Notes: generated by a model from the sequence alone, not told the origin. Counted from the stretch's first letter, positions 1-7,564 are shown. The stretch is 10,984 nucleotides of DNA from Alphaproteobacteria bacterium (GCA_005882415.1 VBAE01000087.1:15632-26615), one strand, 5' to 3'. Numbers and translations are program-made.

Positions 1-3
1 TCC

Positions 4-35
4 ACCCGTCCGGATCATCCGGGCGGGTCTTTTTT
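4..35 (+). terminator. Rho-independent terminator of an upstream gene
   Basis: A 10-bp stem (positions 4-13 with 19-28, one G-T wobble) with an ATCAT loop is followed by a run of six T at 30-35. This is a textbook intrinsic terminator on the + strand. It must end transcription of a gene left of the window. It lies only about 16 bases before the proposed start of the phenylalanine hydroxylase gene, so that gene either has its promoter overlapping the terminator or depends on readthrough. Confidence 0.85.
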
Positions 36-51
36 CATGTGGAGAAGACCA

Positions 52-843
52 GTGTTCACCGAATTCGAAGCGCCCCAGTCGGCGGATTGGACGATCCCTC
101 AGAATTGGAGCCATTTCACCGCCGAGGACCACCGCGTGTGGGACGTGCTGTTCGCGCGCCAGCAGGAGCGGCTCGCCGACCGGGTGGTGAGCGATTTCCA
201 GCAGGGGCTGGACGTGCTCCGGCTGTCGAAGCCCGGCATTCCCGAGTTCGGCGAATTGAACGAGCGGCTTCATGCCCGCACCGGCTGGACGGTGGTGGCG
301 GTGCCCGGGCTGGTGCCGGACGACGTCTTCTTCCGGCATTTGAGTCAGCGCCGCTTCCCGGCCGGCAATTTCATCCGCTCGGCCGCCCAGCTCGATTATC
401 TGGAGGAGCCGGACGTCTTCCACGACGTCTTCGGCCATGTGCCGATGCTCGCCCAGCCGCGCGTCGCGGACTTCATGGAGGCGCTCGGCCATCTCGGGCT
501 CGAGGCGATGGACAAGGGCGTGCTCCACCGCCTGTCGCGCCTTTACTGGTACACGGTCGAGTTCGGCCTTGCGCGGGAGGAGGGGGCGCTCAAGATTTAC
601 GGGGCGGGCCTCGCCTCCAGCTTCGGCGAGGCGGGCTTCGCGCTCGACGATCCGGCGCCGCACCGCCGCGCCTTCGACCTGGAGCAGGTGCTGAGGACCC
701 GCTACCGCTCGGACGCCTTCCAGCATTGCTACTTCGTCATCGACAGCTTCGACGCTCTGCTCCGCGCGCTGCAGGACGCGGACCTCGACCGGCTCTACGA
801 AGCAGTGGGCGGGGTGGAGGATCTCGACCCGGCGGCTGCCTGA
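52..843 (+). CDS. phhA: Phenylalanine 4-monooxygenase (phenylalanine hydroxylase)
   Basis: The enzyme hydroxylates L-phenylalanine to L-tyrosine in the cytoplasm, using tetrahydropterin, O2 and non-haem Fe(II). It is usually the entry step of phenylalanine catabolism. From the GTG at 52 the protein is 263 aa, close to the usual size (about 260-300 aa) of the single-domain bacterial enzyme. The iron-binding HDVFGHVP motif is present, with ligands His124 and His129, and the third ligand Glu170 lies in YWYTVEFGL. The conserved iron-site block around RSAAQLDYLEEPD precedes it. I chose GTG 52 because GGAGA at 41-45 sits six bases upstream. An in-frame ATG at 37 would add five residues, but it lies in the T tract of the terminator with no room for a ribosome site. 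No regulator, pterin-recycling dehydratase or tyrosine-degradation gene is visible next to it. Identity is very secure; the start is less so. Confidence 0.95.
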   Translation: MFTEFEAPQSADWTIPQNWSHFTAEDHRVWDVLFARQQERLADRVVSDFQQGLDVLRLSKPGIPEFGELNERLHARTGWTVVAVPGLVPDDVFFRHLSQRRFPAGNFIRSAAQLDYLEEPDVFHDVFGHVPMLAQPRVADFMEALGHLGLEAMDKGVLHRLSRLYWYTVEFGLAREEGALKIYGAGLASSFGEAGFALDDPAPHRRAFDLEQVLRTRYRSDAFQHCYFVIDSFDALLRALQDADLDRLYEAVGGVEDLDPAAA

Positions 844-847
844 CGTT

Positions 848-878
848 CGTTTCCGGACGGGGATTGCGTCCGGAAACG
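848..878 (+). terminator. Strong hairpin after phhA, possible terminator without a T tract
   Basis: A perfect 12-bp stem (848-859 with 867-878, core GTTTCCGGACG) and a 7-base loop start five bases after the phhA stop. No T run follows, so it is not a classical intrinsic terminator. It may stabilise the phhA mRNA 3' end or help Rho-type termination. More short G+C-rich stems (for example AGCCC/GGGCT near 882-894) follow before the next gene. Confidence 0.45.
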
Positions 879-975
879 GACAGCCCCTAAGGGCTCGCCC
901 TCGGGGCGGCTGGTGGCACGCATCTTGCGGTTGGCGGCGCGGGATGAGTCTCTAGATTTCGAAAAAGGGTAGAGT

Positions 976-3039
976 GTGAAGCTTCTTGGTAAGTGGGGAG
1001 TGCTGGCGGCCGCCGGCGCTGCGGCGATGGTTGTCGGTTCGGGTTCGGCGTTCGCCCAGGCCGCGGGAGCCGGCGGGCGGACCGTCTACGAAGCGGCCTT
1101 CTTCCAGCAATATTCCCCAGCCAATGCGCTCGAAGTGGTGCGCCGGGTGCCCGGCTTCACCCTTGAGGTGGGCGACCAGGAGGTGCGGGGCTTCGGCCAG
1201 GCGGCGGGTAACGTCGTCATCAACGGCCAGCGGCCGAGCTCCAAGAGCGACACTCTGGAGACGATTCTCGCCCGCATTCCGGCCAGCCGGGTGGCGCGGG
1301 TCGAGATCGGGCCGGGCGATTTGTTCGGCTCGGAATTCTCAGGCAAGCCGCAGGTTCTGAACCTGGTCACCACCGCCGCGGGCGGGCTGGCCGGGAACGT
1401 CACCGGCTCGCTCTCGCGCGGCTATGACGGCCGGCTCGGGCCGCAGGGCAGCGCTTCGGCTTTGCTCCGCCGCGGCACATCGACCTTCAACGTCTCGGCC
1501 GGCTTCGACAATTTCGTCCAGACCGAGGAGGGCTTCGACACAGTCAACCGGCTGCCGAGCGGAGAGCTGCTCGAATATCGCCGCAAGGTGAACGAGATCG
1601 CCGACCGCACCGCCTATATCTCCGGATCGTGGGAGAATAATGCCGGCGAGAACCGCACCGCCCATCTGAACTTCCGCGCCGCTTTGGGCTGGTTCGACCT
1701 CGGCCAGACCAACGACGTCATCCCGACCGGCGGGATCGTCCGCGACGACCGGCTCACCCAAAATTACGACACGCGCAATTTCGAGCTGGGCGGCGACGTC
1801 ACCAGGCCGCTCTGGGGCGGCGGGATCAAGCTGATCGGCCTCGCCACCCGGCGCCACCGGCACAATGTCGACAGCTCGTACAACCGCGTCCACAGCGAAG
1901 TGATCGGCGGCTTCGTCCAGGACCTTCTGAACCAGCGCGACGAGACGGTGCTCCGCCTGGTCTGGAACAAGAGCGACGTCGCCGGCTGGAGCGTTGAGAC
2001 CGGCGCGGAAGGCGTGCTCAACAAGCTCGACAGCGACGTCAACCTCTACGAGATCGACGCCGGCGGCGACCGCACGCGGATCGACCTCCCGGTCGACCAG
2101 GCTGTGGTCAAGGAATATCGCGGCGAGGCCTTCGTCAATGCGGGCAAGCCGCTGTCCAAGACGCTCCGGCTCGACCTCGGTCTCACCTACGAAGCCTCGC
2201 GCCTCACCGTCAGCGGCGATGCGAAGGCCGAGCGGGTGCTGAAATTCCTCAAGCCCAAGGCGAGCCTGGACTGGCGCCCCAAAGGCGGCTGGCACGCCCA
2301 GCTCTCGGTCGCGCGGACCGTCGCCCAGCTCAATTTCGAGGATTTCATCAGCACCGCCGAGCTGACCAACGACCGGGTCAACGGCGGCAATGCCAATCTG
2401 GTGCCGCAGCGCGCCTGGGAGCTGCTCGCGACGATCGAGCATCCCATCCTCGGCGACGGCCTGGTCAAGGTCGAGGTCGGCTACAACAAGATCTCGCTGG
2501 TCCAGGACCGGGTGCCGACTCCGGAAGGGTTCGACGCGCCGGGCAATCTCGGGGACGGGCGGCTGTTCCTCGTCCGAACCACGCTCGACGCGCCGCTCGC
2601 CCGGTTCGGGATCAAGGGCGGGCGCTTCACCGCCCACAGCTCCTATGTCGATACGTCGGTGGAGGACCCCTATACCCACCGCCAGCGCCATTTCTCGGGC
2701 TATTCGATCCTCAACGCCGATGCGGGCTTCCGCCAGGATCTGGGCAAGTTCGCCTGGGGCGTCACCGCCTATTACAACGCGCCGACCTACTATTTCCGCC
2801 AGAACGAGATCGACAAGCCGTTCAGCAGCAACCCCTACATCAGCGCCTTCGTCGAATACCGGCCGAGCCCGAAGACGACCTTCACGTTCAACCTGGAGAA
2901 CCTCACCGACGGCCCGGCCTTTCGCGACCGCACCTTCTTCTCGCCCACCCGCAGCAACCCCGATCCCAACCTGTTCGAGCATCGCGATCGCAACAAGCAC
3001 ATCGTCCCCTCGATCAGCATCAAGCACAGCTTCGGGTAG
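976..3039 (+). CDS. TonB-dependent outer-membrane receptor, ligand unknown
   Basis: This 687-aa protein has the layout of an outer-membrane receptor driven by TonB-ExbB-ExbD for energised uptake of siderophores, oligosaccharides, peptides or similar ligands. A signal peptide covers residues 1-27, with a hydrophobic Ala/Val-rich core and a likely cut after SAFA. A plug domain follows (about 36-135), with SPANALEVVRRVPGF, the NVVINGQRPSSKS segment and IPASRVARVEI, all typical of plug domains. The remaining 550 or so residues show the alternating, aromatic-rich strands of a beta-barrel, ending KHSFG with a penultimate Phe. I see no clear TonB box or N-terminal signalling domain. Start: GTG at 976, with AAAGGG at 964-969 six bases upstream; no better start is seen. 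A weak possible promoter (TTGGCG at 931, TAGATT at 953) precedes it. The gene stands alone, so the ligand cannot be read from context. Class is secure; substrate is unknown. Confidence 0.9.
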   Translation: MKLLGKWGVLAAAGAAAMVVGSGSAFAQAAGAGGRTVYEAAFFQQYSPANALEVVRRVPGFTLEVGDQEVRGFGQAAGNVVINGQRPSSKSDTLETILARIPASRVARVEIGPGDLFGSEFSGKPQVLNLVTTAAGGLAGNVTGSLSRGYDGRLGPQGSASALLRRGTSTFNVSAGFDNFVQTEEGFDTVNRLPSGELLEYRRKVNEIADRTAYISGSWENNAGENRTAHLNFRAALGWFDLGQTNDVIPTGGIVRDDRLTQNYDTRNFELGGDVTRPLWGGGIKLIGLATRRHRHNVDSSYNRVHSEVIGGFVQDLLNQRDETVLRLVWNKSDVAGWSVETGAEGVLNKLDSDVNLYEIDAGGDRTRIDLPVDQAVVKEYRGEAFVNAGKPLSKTLRLDLGLTYEASRLTVSGDAKAERVLKFLKPKASLDWRPKGGWHAQLSVARTVAQLNFEDFISTAELTNDRVNGGNANLVPQRAWELLATIEHPILGDGLVKVEVGYNKISLVQDRVPTPEGFDAPGNLGDGRLFLVRTTLDAPLARFGIKGGRFTAHSSYVDTSVEDPYTHRQRHFSGYSILNADAGFRQDLGKFAWGVTAYYNAPTYYFRQNEIDKPFSSNPYISAFVEYRPSPKTTFTFNLENLTDGPAFRDRTFFSPTRSNPDPNLFEHRDRNKHIVPSISIKHSFG

Positions 3040-3041
3040 GG

Positions 3042-3572
3042 CTAGGCGGGGACGTAGCTCAGCCTGATCACGTCCTCGGCCATGCGCTCGTTCGACACGA
3101 GGCGGAGCGGCGGGCGGGGGCCGGCGAAATAGGGTGTGCCGCGGCCGAGCACGACCGGGTGCAGGTAGATTCGATATTCGTCGATCAGGCCGAGGTCGGT
3201 GAGGCCGTGCGCCAGTTCGGGTCCGCCGACCTCGATCTCCCCGTCTCGCTCCGCCTTCAGCGCCCTGACCGCGGATTCGAGATCGCCGTCGATCAGCGTC
3301 GCGTTGGGGCCGACCGAGTTGAGCGAGCGTGAGACGACCCATTTCGGAAGCTTGCGCCAAGCGGCGGCGAAGGCGCGTTCCTCGTCCACCCAGTCCGCCT
3401 GGTCCTCGTCCCAATAGCGCATGACCTCGTAGAGCCCGCGGCCGTAGAGACTGCCTACCAAGCCACTGGTCTGCTCGATGAAGTGGCGGAACAGCGCCGG
3501 GCCCGGCGAAAAGCCCATATGGTCGACATAGCCGTCCAGCGACTGGTTCATCCCGAAGAACAGCTTCGCCAT
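3042..3572 (-). CDS. Dihydrofolate reductase-family protein (RibD C-terminal domain fold)
   Basis: A 176-aa single-domain protein of the RibD_C/DHFR-like superfamily, the YwjB/YyaP type, whose members are thought to be NAD(P)H-dependent reductases with unknown substrates. The N-terminal strand with GMNQSLDGYVD matches the family start. The middle contains YGRGLYEVMRYW and VVSRSL. The C-terminal half contains the nucleotide-binding EVGGPELAHGL and the family segment DEYRIYLHPVVLGRGTPYF. Length is usual for the stand-alone family. Start: ATG at 3570-3572, preceded on its strand by AAGGAG nine bases upstream. It is convergent with the TonB receptor: the two stop codons are 2 bp apart with no hairpin between them. 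It is not the folate enzyme FolA, whose motifs differ, nor full-length RibD, since the deaminase domain is absent. The physiological role is not known. Confidence 0.88.
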   Translation of the reverse strand: MAKLFFGMNQSLDGYVDHMGFSPGPALFRHFIEQTSGLVGSLYGRGLYEVMRYWDEDQADWVDEERAFAAAWRKLPKWVVSRSLNSVGPNATLIDGDLESAVRALKAERDGEIEVGGPELAHGLTDLGLIDEYRIYLHPVVLGRGTPYFAGPRPPLRLVSNERMAEDVIRLSYVPA

Positions 3573-3614
3573 GCAGTGGTTCTCCTTCGAGGGCGCCTCG
3601 TGTAGTATCCTTTC

Positions 3615-3712
3615 TCGTCATTCCGGGCTCGACCCGGAATCCATGAACACAGGTCTGTGAGAACTGGACTCGATCCGTGTTCATGGATGCCGGATCAAGT
3701 CCGGCATGACGA
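3615..3712. repeat. Large imperfect palindromic intergenic repeat with nested hairpins
   Basis: Two 35-base arms (3616-3650 and 3677-3711, plus an outer T-A pair) are inverted copies with five mismatches around a 26-base centre. Each arm also folds on itself: ATTCCGGG/CCCGGAAT at 3620-3640 and ATGCCGGA/TCCGGCAT at 3687-3707, each with a 5-base loop. Four of the five mismatches between the arms form two compensatory pairs that keep these small stems intact. The element ends 2 bp before the stop codon of the MFS gene, so it would be in that gene's mRNA 3' end and could act in termination or RNA stability. Elements of this look are scattered between genes in alphaproteobacteria; copy number in this genome cannot be judged here. 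Confidence 0.85.
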
Positions 3713-3714
3713 TC

Positions 3715-5385
3715 CTATCGTTGCGCCTCCTCGTCGATGCCACGCCCTAGGGTCTCGGGGAGGAGGAAGAGGCCGACGACGACGGTGAGCGCGGCGACGC
3801 CGATCGGGTACCAGAGGCCGTAATAGATGTCGCCGGTGGCCGCGACCATGGCGAAGGCGATGGTCGGGAGGAAGCCGCCGAACCAGCCATTGCCGATATG
3901 GTAGGGGAGCGACATCGAGGTGTAGCGGATCCGGGCCGGGAACATCTCGATCAGCAGGGCCGCGATCGGGCCGTAGACCATCGTCACGTAGAGGACGAGG
4001 AGGGTCAGGATGGCGATCACCAGCGGCGTGTTGACCCGCGCCGGGTCGGCTTTCTCAGGGTAGCCTGCGGACGCCAGGGCCGCCTTGACGTCACCCTGGA
4101 ACGCCTTGATCGCCGCGGCCTTGTCGGGTGCGGCGGGATCGGGGGCGGGGAGGGCGGTCGCGCCCACCCGGACGCTGGCGATGGTGCCGGCGGGTGCGGC
4201 CACGTTCGAGTAGGGGATGCCCGATTTGGCGAGCAGCGCCTTGGCGATGTCGCAGCTATGGGCGTCGAACTTGTTCTTGCCGATGGGATCGAACTGGAGC
4301 GAGCAATCGGCCGGGTCGGCGAGGACGCTGACCGGGGACGAACGCTGCGCCTCGTACTGCGCCGGGTTGGCGGCTCGGGAGAGGGCGTCGAACAAGGGGA
4401 AGTACGTCAGCGCCGCGATCAGGCAGCCGCCGAGGATGATCGGCTTGCGCCCGATGCGGTCCGACAGCCAGCCGAAGAAGATGAAGCCGGGCGTGGCGAT
4501 GATCAAAGCCGCCGCCATCAGCATGTTGGCGCCGATTCCGCTCAGCTTCAGCGTCTTTTCGAGGAAGAAGAGCGCGTAGAACTGGCCGGTATACCAGACC
4601 ACCGCCTCGCCCGCGATCGCTCCGAACAAAGCGATGAGGACCAGCTTCAAATTGCTCCACCGGCCGAACGATTCCCGCCACGGCGCCTTGGACGTTCGGC
4701 CTTCGGCCTTCATCCGCTGGAAGACCGGGCTTTCGGCGAGCTGGAGGCGGATCCACATCGAGATTGCGAGCAGCAGGATCGAGAGCAGGAACGGGATTCG
4801 CCAGCCCCACTCGGCGAACGCCTCCTCGCCGATCAGGGTGCGGGTGCCGATGACGACGAGCAAGGCCGCGAACAGGCCGAAGGTCGCGGTGGTCTGGATG
4901 AAGCTGGTGTAGAGGCCGCGGCGATTGTCGGGCGCATGCTCGCCGACATAGATCGCCGCCCCGCCATATTCGCCGCCGACGGCAAGGCCCTGGAGCAGGC
5001 GGAGCAGCACTAGGAGCACCGGGGCGGCCACGCCCGCGCTCGCATATTGCGGAAGCAGGCCGACGCAGAAGGTCGACAGGCCCATGATCGCCATGGTGAC
5101 GAGGAAGGTGTTCTTGCGCCCGACGAGATCGCCGATCCGGCCGAACAGAAGCGCGCCGAACGGGCGAACCGCGAAGCCGGCGGCGAAGGCGGCGAGCGCG
5201 AGGATGAAGCCCGTCGTCTCGTTGACGCCCGAGAAGAAGCGGGCCGAGATGATCGTCGCCAAGAGGCCATAGAGGTAGAAGTCGTACCATTCGAAGATGG
5301 TGCCGAGCGAGGACGCGACGATGACGAGCTTCTCGCTCTGGGTCGCCTCGTGATGCTTCGGAAGATCCGCTGCGTCGTCCCTCAT
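3715..5385 (-). CDS. MFS transporter, metabolite:H+ symporter (MHS) type, with large periplasmic insert
   Basis: An inner-membrane major facilitator protein, 556 aa from the chosen start, with 12 predicted hydrophobic segments. The early FEWYDFYLYG motif (31-40), RPFGALLFGRIGDLVGRK spanning the TM2-TM3 loop (about 74-91) and GWLSDRIGRK (305-314) mark the MHS group, which carries carboxylates, osmolytes and related solutes with protons. About 115 residues (336-452) are inserted between TM9 and TM10, predicted periplasmic. They contain two cysteines, Cys361 and Cys378, and an Ala/Pro-rich stretch, which makes the protein longer than the usual roughly 430-aa member. Start: ATG at 5383-5385 has GAGGGAG five bases upstream. 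A GTG at 5424 would add 13 residues but has no ribosome site. It is divergent from the DUF455 gene across 96 bp. Its stop abuts a palindromic repeat. The substrate cannot be named from sequence. Confidence 0.92.
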   Translation of the reverse strand: MRDDAADLPKHHEATQSEKLVIVASSLGTIFEWYDFYLYGLLATIISARFFSGVNETTGFILALAAFAAGFAVRPFGALLFGRIGDLVGRKNTFLVTMAIMGLSTFCVGLLPQYASAGVAAPVLLVLLRLLQGLAVGGEYGGAAIYVGEHAPDNRRGLYTSFIQTTATFGLFAALLVVIGTRTLIGEEAFAEWGWRIPFLLSILLLAISMWIRLQLAESPVFQRMKAEGRTSKAPWRESFGRWSNLKLVLIALFGAIAGEAVVWYTGQFYALFFLEKTLKLSGIGANMLMAAALIIATPGFIFFGWLSDRIGRKPIILGGCLIAALTYFPLFDALSRAANPAQYEAQRSSPVSVLADPADCSLQFDPIGKNKFDAHSCDIAKALLAKSGIPYSNVAAPAGTIASVRVGATALPAPDPAAPDKAAAIKAFQGDVKAALASAGYPEKADPARVNTPLVIAILTLLVLYVTMVYGPIAALLIEMFPARIRYTSMSLPYHIGNGWFGGFLPTIAFAMVAATGDIYYGLWYPIGVAALTVVVGLFLLPETLGRGIDEEAQR

Positions 5386-5481
5386 TCCCGCTCCCTCGGT
5401 TGGCGTTTGGAGGGAAGTTTGCACGGATCGGCGGGGGCCGCCAGCCTTGAGGAGAAGCGGGGCGGCACCTATGCGAATGCC

Positions 5482-6285
5482 ATGTACAGCGTCGCCTCCG
5501 CCTGCCGCTCAGTCCTGCTTGCCGCCGAGCCGCTGGACAAGGTGAAGCGCGCTCGGGCGGTGGCGCGGGACTGGCGGGCGGGGCGGCTGGCCTTCGCCTT
5601 CGAAGAGGCAATGCCCGACCGTCCGGCGCGTCCCGGGCGGCCGGAGCTTCTCCCCGCGTCGCGCATGCCGAAGCGCGGCCGGGGCGGATCGGAGCGCGGG
5701 CGGATCGCGATGCTCCATGCCCTCGCCCATATCGAGTTCGGAGCGATCGACCTGGCGTTCGACGCCGCGGGGCGGTTCGGCGGTCAATTCCCGCGCGAAT
5801 TCGTCGGCGACTGGCTGTCGGTCGGTGCCGACGAGGCGATTCACTTCGCGCTTCTCGATCGCCGGCTGAAGGCGCTCGGCTCGGCTTATGGCGACCTCCC
5901 CGCGCACGATGGATTGTGGGAAGCGGCGGAGGCCACTGCCGACAATGCCCTCGCCCGGCTGGCGGTCGTGCCGATGGTGCTGGAGGCGCGCGGGCTCGAC
6001 GTCACACCGGCCACCGTCGACCGCTTCCGAGCAGCCGGCGACGAGCGCTCGGCCGCCATTTTGGAGCGCATTTATCGCGACGAAATCCGGCACGTCGCGG
6101 CAGGCTCCAGATGGTTCCTCAGCGCCTGCGAAGCGCGGAGAATCGAGCCGGTTTCGGAATGGAAACGATTGGTCGCCGCCCGCTTCCGGGGTGCGTTGAA
6201 GCCTCCATTCAACGACTCGGCGCGGCTCGAAGCCGGTCTGCCCCGCGATTGGTACGGCGCTCTTGCGGCGGAAGGATATGTTTAA
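5482..6285 (+). CDS. DUF455 ferritin-like domain protein
   Basis: A 267-aa protein of the DUF455 (COG2833) family, a ferritin-like four-helix bundle of unknown function. Putative di-iron ligands are laid out twice in the expected order: Glu85 (AHIEFGAIDLAFDA) with Glu118 and His121 (ADEAIH), then Glu168 (MVLEARGLD) with Glu201 and His204 (DEIRHV). The conserved FNDSARLEAGLPRDWY near the C-terminus also fits the family. No signal peptide or membrane segment is seen, so it is probably cytoplasmic. Start: ATG at 5482 gives the family-typical MYSVASACRSVLL beginning but has a poor ribosome site. An in-frame TTG at 5419 behind GGAGGGAA is a possible alternative that adds 21 residues of non-family-like sequence. 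It is divergent from the MFS gene. With an intact metal site it is probably an oxidase or hydroxylase rather than iron storage, but that is inference. Confidence 0.88.
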   Translation: MYSVASACRSVLLAAEPLDKVKRARAVARDWRAGRLAFAFEEAMPDRPARPGRPELLPASRMPKRGRGGSERGRIAMLHALAHIEFGAIDLAFDAAGRFGGQFPREFVGDWLSVGADEAIHFALLDRRLKALGSAYGDLPAHDGLWEAAEATADNALARLAVVPMVLEARGLDVTPATVDRFRAAGDERSAAILERIYRDEIRHVAAGSRWFLSACEARRIEPVSEWKRLVAARFRGALKPPFNDSARLEAGLPRDWYGALAAEGYV

Positions 6286-6415
6286 CAGTCTCAGCTCACA
6301 CGTCGCGGGGTGGGCACTTCCGACGTAACGCGGGGCGGGAAATCGTCCCAAAAAAGATAATGGTCGCACGACTGCGCGGCCGGCGGCGAGAGCCGAGGGG
6401 CCGGCGGGGGATGGG

Positions 6416-7369
6416 ATGACGATTTTGACTAAAACGAATAATGCGAAGCGCGCCGGAAAGTTCCTGAACCTTCTGAAGCCGCGCGACATTTTCTTTCACG
6501 ATGGCAGCACATTGCGCCGGGTAAGGATCGGGACCGGAATTCAGGCCGGCGCGTCCTTCGCGCTCCTCCTCCTCTTCCTCTGGGCCGCGGCGGCAACCGT
6601 CCAGCTGGCCCTCGCAGCCTCCGCTCCCCTCAATCCCCAGATCAGCCGAATCCAGCACGACGTCGAGGCCATGCAGGCCGATGTCGCAGCGATGAAGGCG
6701 GTCGCCGCCAAGCGCTACGAGCTCACCGCAGCCGAGATGAAGAAGCTCGGCCTCGAGCCGACCCGCTTCCACGGCGGCCAGGCTTACACCGGCAGCGGCG
6801 GCCCGCTGGAGCTGGTCGAGCCGGCCCGCGCCGAAGACCCGAACTTCAAGGCTCTGTTCATGAGCTGGAAGAAGCTCGACCAGATCGAGCAGGGCACCAT
6901 CGCCATCCCGTCGACCGTTCCGGTCCACGGCACCAACTTCACCTCCGGCTTCGGCGTCCGCTCCGACCCCTTCAAGGGCCGCGCCGCGATGCACGCCGGG
7001 ATCGACCTCGCCGGTCCGCTCAACACCCCGATCTACGCGACCGCCGACGGCACCGTCGACCGCGCCGAGTGGAACACCGGCGGCTACGGCAATCTGGTCG
7101 AGATCGACCACGGCCGCGGCATCCAGACCCGCTACGGCCACCTCACCCGCTACATCGTCGCCGCCGGCGATCATGTGAAGCGCGGCCAGCTGATCGCTTA
7201 TATGGGCTCCACCGGCCGCTCGACCGGCAGTCACCTCCATTACGAGGTCCGGATCGACGGCAAGCCGGTCAACCCGGTCCCCTTCCTCCAGTCCTCCGAC
7301 TACCTCCAGTCGGTCCAGCGCCGCGCCGAAACGCAAGTCGCGCTGGGCGGCCCGGTCAAGTCCGAATAA
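6416..7369 (+). CDS. Membrane-anchored M23 (LytM-type) metallopeptidase
   Basis: A 317-aa cell-wall endopeptidase family protein, expected to cut peptide cross-links in peptidoglycan in the periplasm. A basic N-terminal cytoplasmic stretch (1-40) is followed by one hydrophobic segment (about 45-69), a short helical, probably coiled-coil linker (about 74-112) and a C-terminal M23 domain (about 170-292). Zinc ligands of the LytM pattern are present: His193 and Asp197 (MHAGID) and His275 (second His of HLH). The catalytic histidines His242 (YGHL) and His273 are also there, so it should be active rather than a degenerate EnvC/NlpD-like activator. Start: ATG at 6416, preceded by a GGGGGA ribosome site. 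The 130 bp upstream hold a direct repeat of GGCCGGCGG (6378 and 6399) and a GATAAT at 6356 that might be a -10 box, without a good -35. It is a single gene closed by a strong terminator. The exact cell-wall role is not known. Confidence 0.93.
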   Translation: MTILTKTNNAKRAGKFLNLLKPRDIFFHDGSTLRRVRIGTGIQAGASFALLLLFLWAAAATVQLALAASAPLNPQISRIQHDVEAMQADVAAMKAVAAKRYELTAAEMKKLGLEPTRFHGGQAYTGSGGPLELVEPARAEDPNFKALFMSWKKLDQIEQGTIAIPSTVPVHGTNFTSGFGVRSDPFKGRAAMHAGIDLAGPLNTPIYATADGTVDRAEWNTGGYGNLVEIDHGRGIQTRYGHLTRYIVAAGDHVKRGQLIAYMGSTGRSTGSHLHYEVRIDGKPVNPVPFLQSSDYLQSVQRRAETQVALGGPVKSE

Positions 7370-7392
7370 GCTTTCCTGGGAAGGCTGAGGCT

Positions 7393-7427
7393 AAGGGGCC
7401 GCTCCGAAAGGAGTGGCCCTTTTCTTT
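7393..7427 (+). terminator. Rho-independent terminator of the M23 peptidase gene
   Basis: A 10-bp G+C-rich stem (7396-7405 with 7410-7419, one G-T wobble) closed by a GAAA tetraloop is followed by TTTTCTTT. Outer A-T and G-T pairs extend the stem to 7393-7422. It begins 24 bases after the M23 stop codon on the same strand and is a strong intrinsic terminator. Confidence 0.92.
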
Positions 7428-7453
7428 GCCACTGCGTGGTTCAGCCGCCGGTA

Positions 7454-7564
7454 TTTTGTTCGCGCAGAGACGCAGAGACGCAGAGATTCCTGCGCGCGCG
7501 GGTAGGCGGTGCTTCATTGACGGCCGCAGACTCTCTGCGCCTCTGCGTCTCTGCGCGCAAAAAA
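7454..7564. repeat. Inverted repeat whose arms are tandem CGCAGAGA units
   Basis: Two 33-base arms (7454-7486 and 7532-7564) are inverted copies with three mismatches, separated by 45 bases. Each arm holds about three tandem copies of the octamer CGCAGAGA, one of them changed to CGCAGAGG in the right arm. The outer ends are a T-rich run on the left and six A on the right. Transcribed in either direction it would form a long stem ending in a T or U run, so it could act as a two-way terminator between the M23 gene and purC. It has the look of a dispersed intergenic element; no coding potential is seen. Confidence 0.8.

Noticed and set aside
1339..3684. A 781-codon open frame on the minus strand opposite the TonB receptor and across the DHFR-like gene.
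   Set aside because: It is a shadow frame of G+C-rich codons: Arg/Ala/Gly/Asp-rich, no domain, and it conflicts with two well-supported genes.
3898..5013. A 371-codon plus-strand frame opposite the MFS transporter.
   Set aside because: Highly charged, repetitive residues with no fold, while the minus strand encodes clear transporter motifs.
5047..5481. Upstream extension of the DUF455 frame by 145 codons.
   Set aside because: It runs antisense through the MFS N-terminus and is charged low-complexity sequence; the family starts near the ATG at 5482.
6331..6356. Terminator formed by GGGA-AATCG-TCCC followed by six A before the M23 gene.
   Set aside because: The stem is only 4 bp and the A run is on the wrong side for the plus strand; on the minus strand no gene would need it.
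7454..7564. CRISPR-like array from repeated CGCAGAGA units.
   Set aside because: Units are 8 bases, head-to-tail without spacers, and form an inverted pair; no cas genes are in view.
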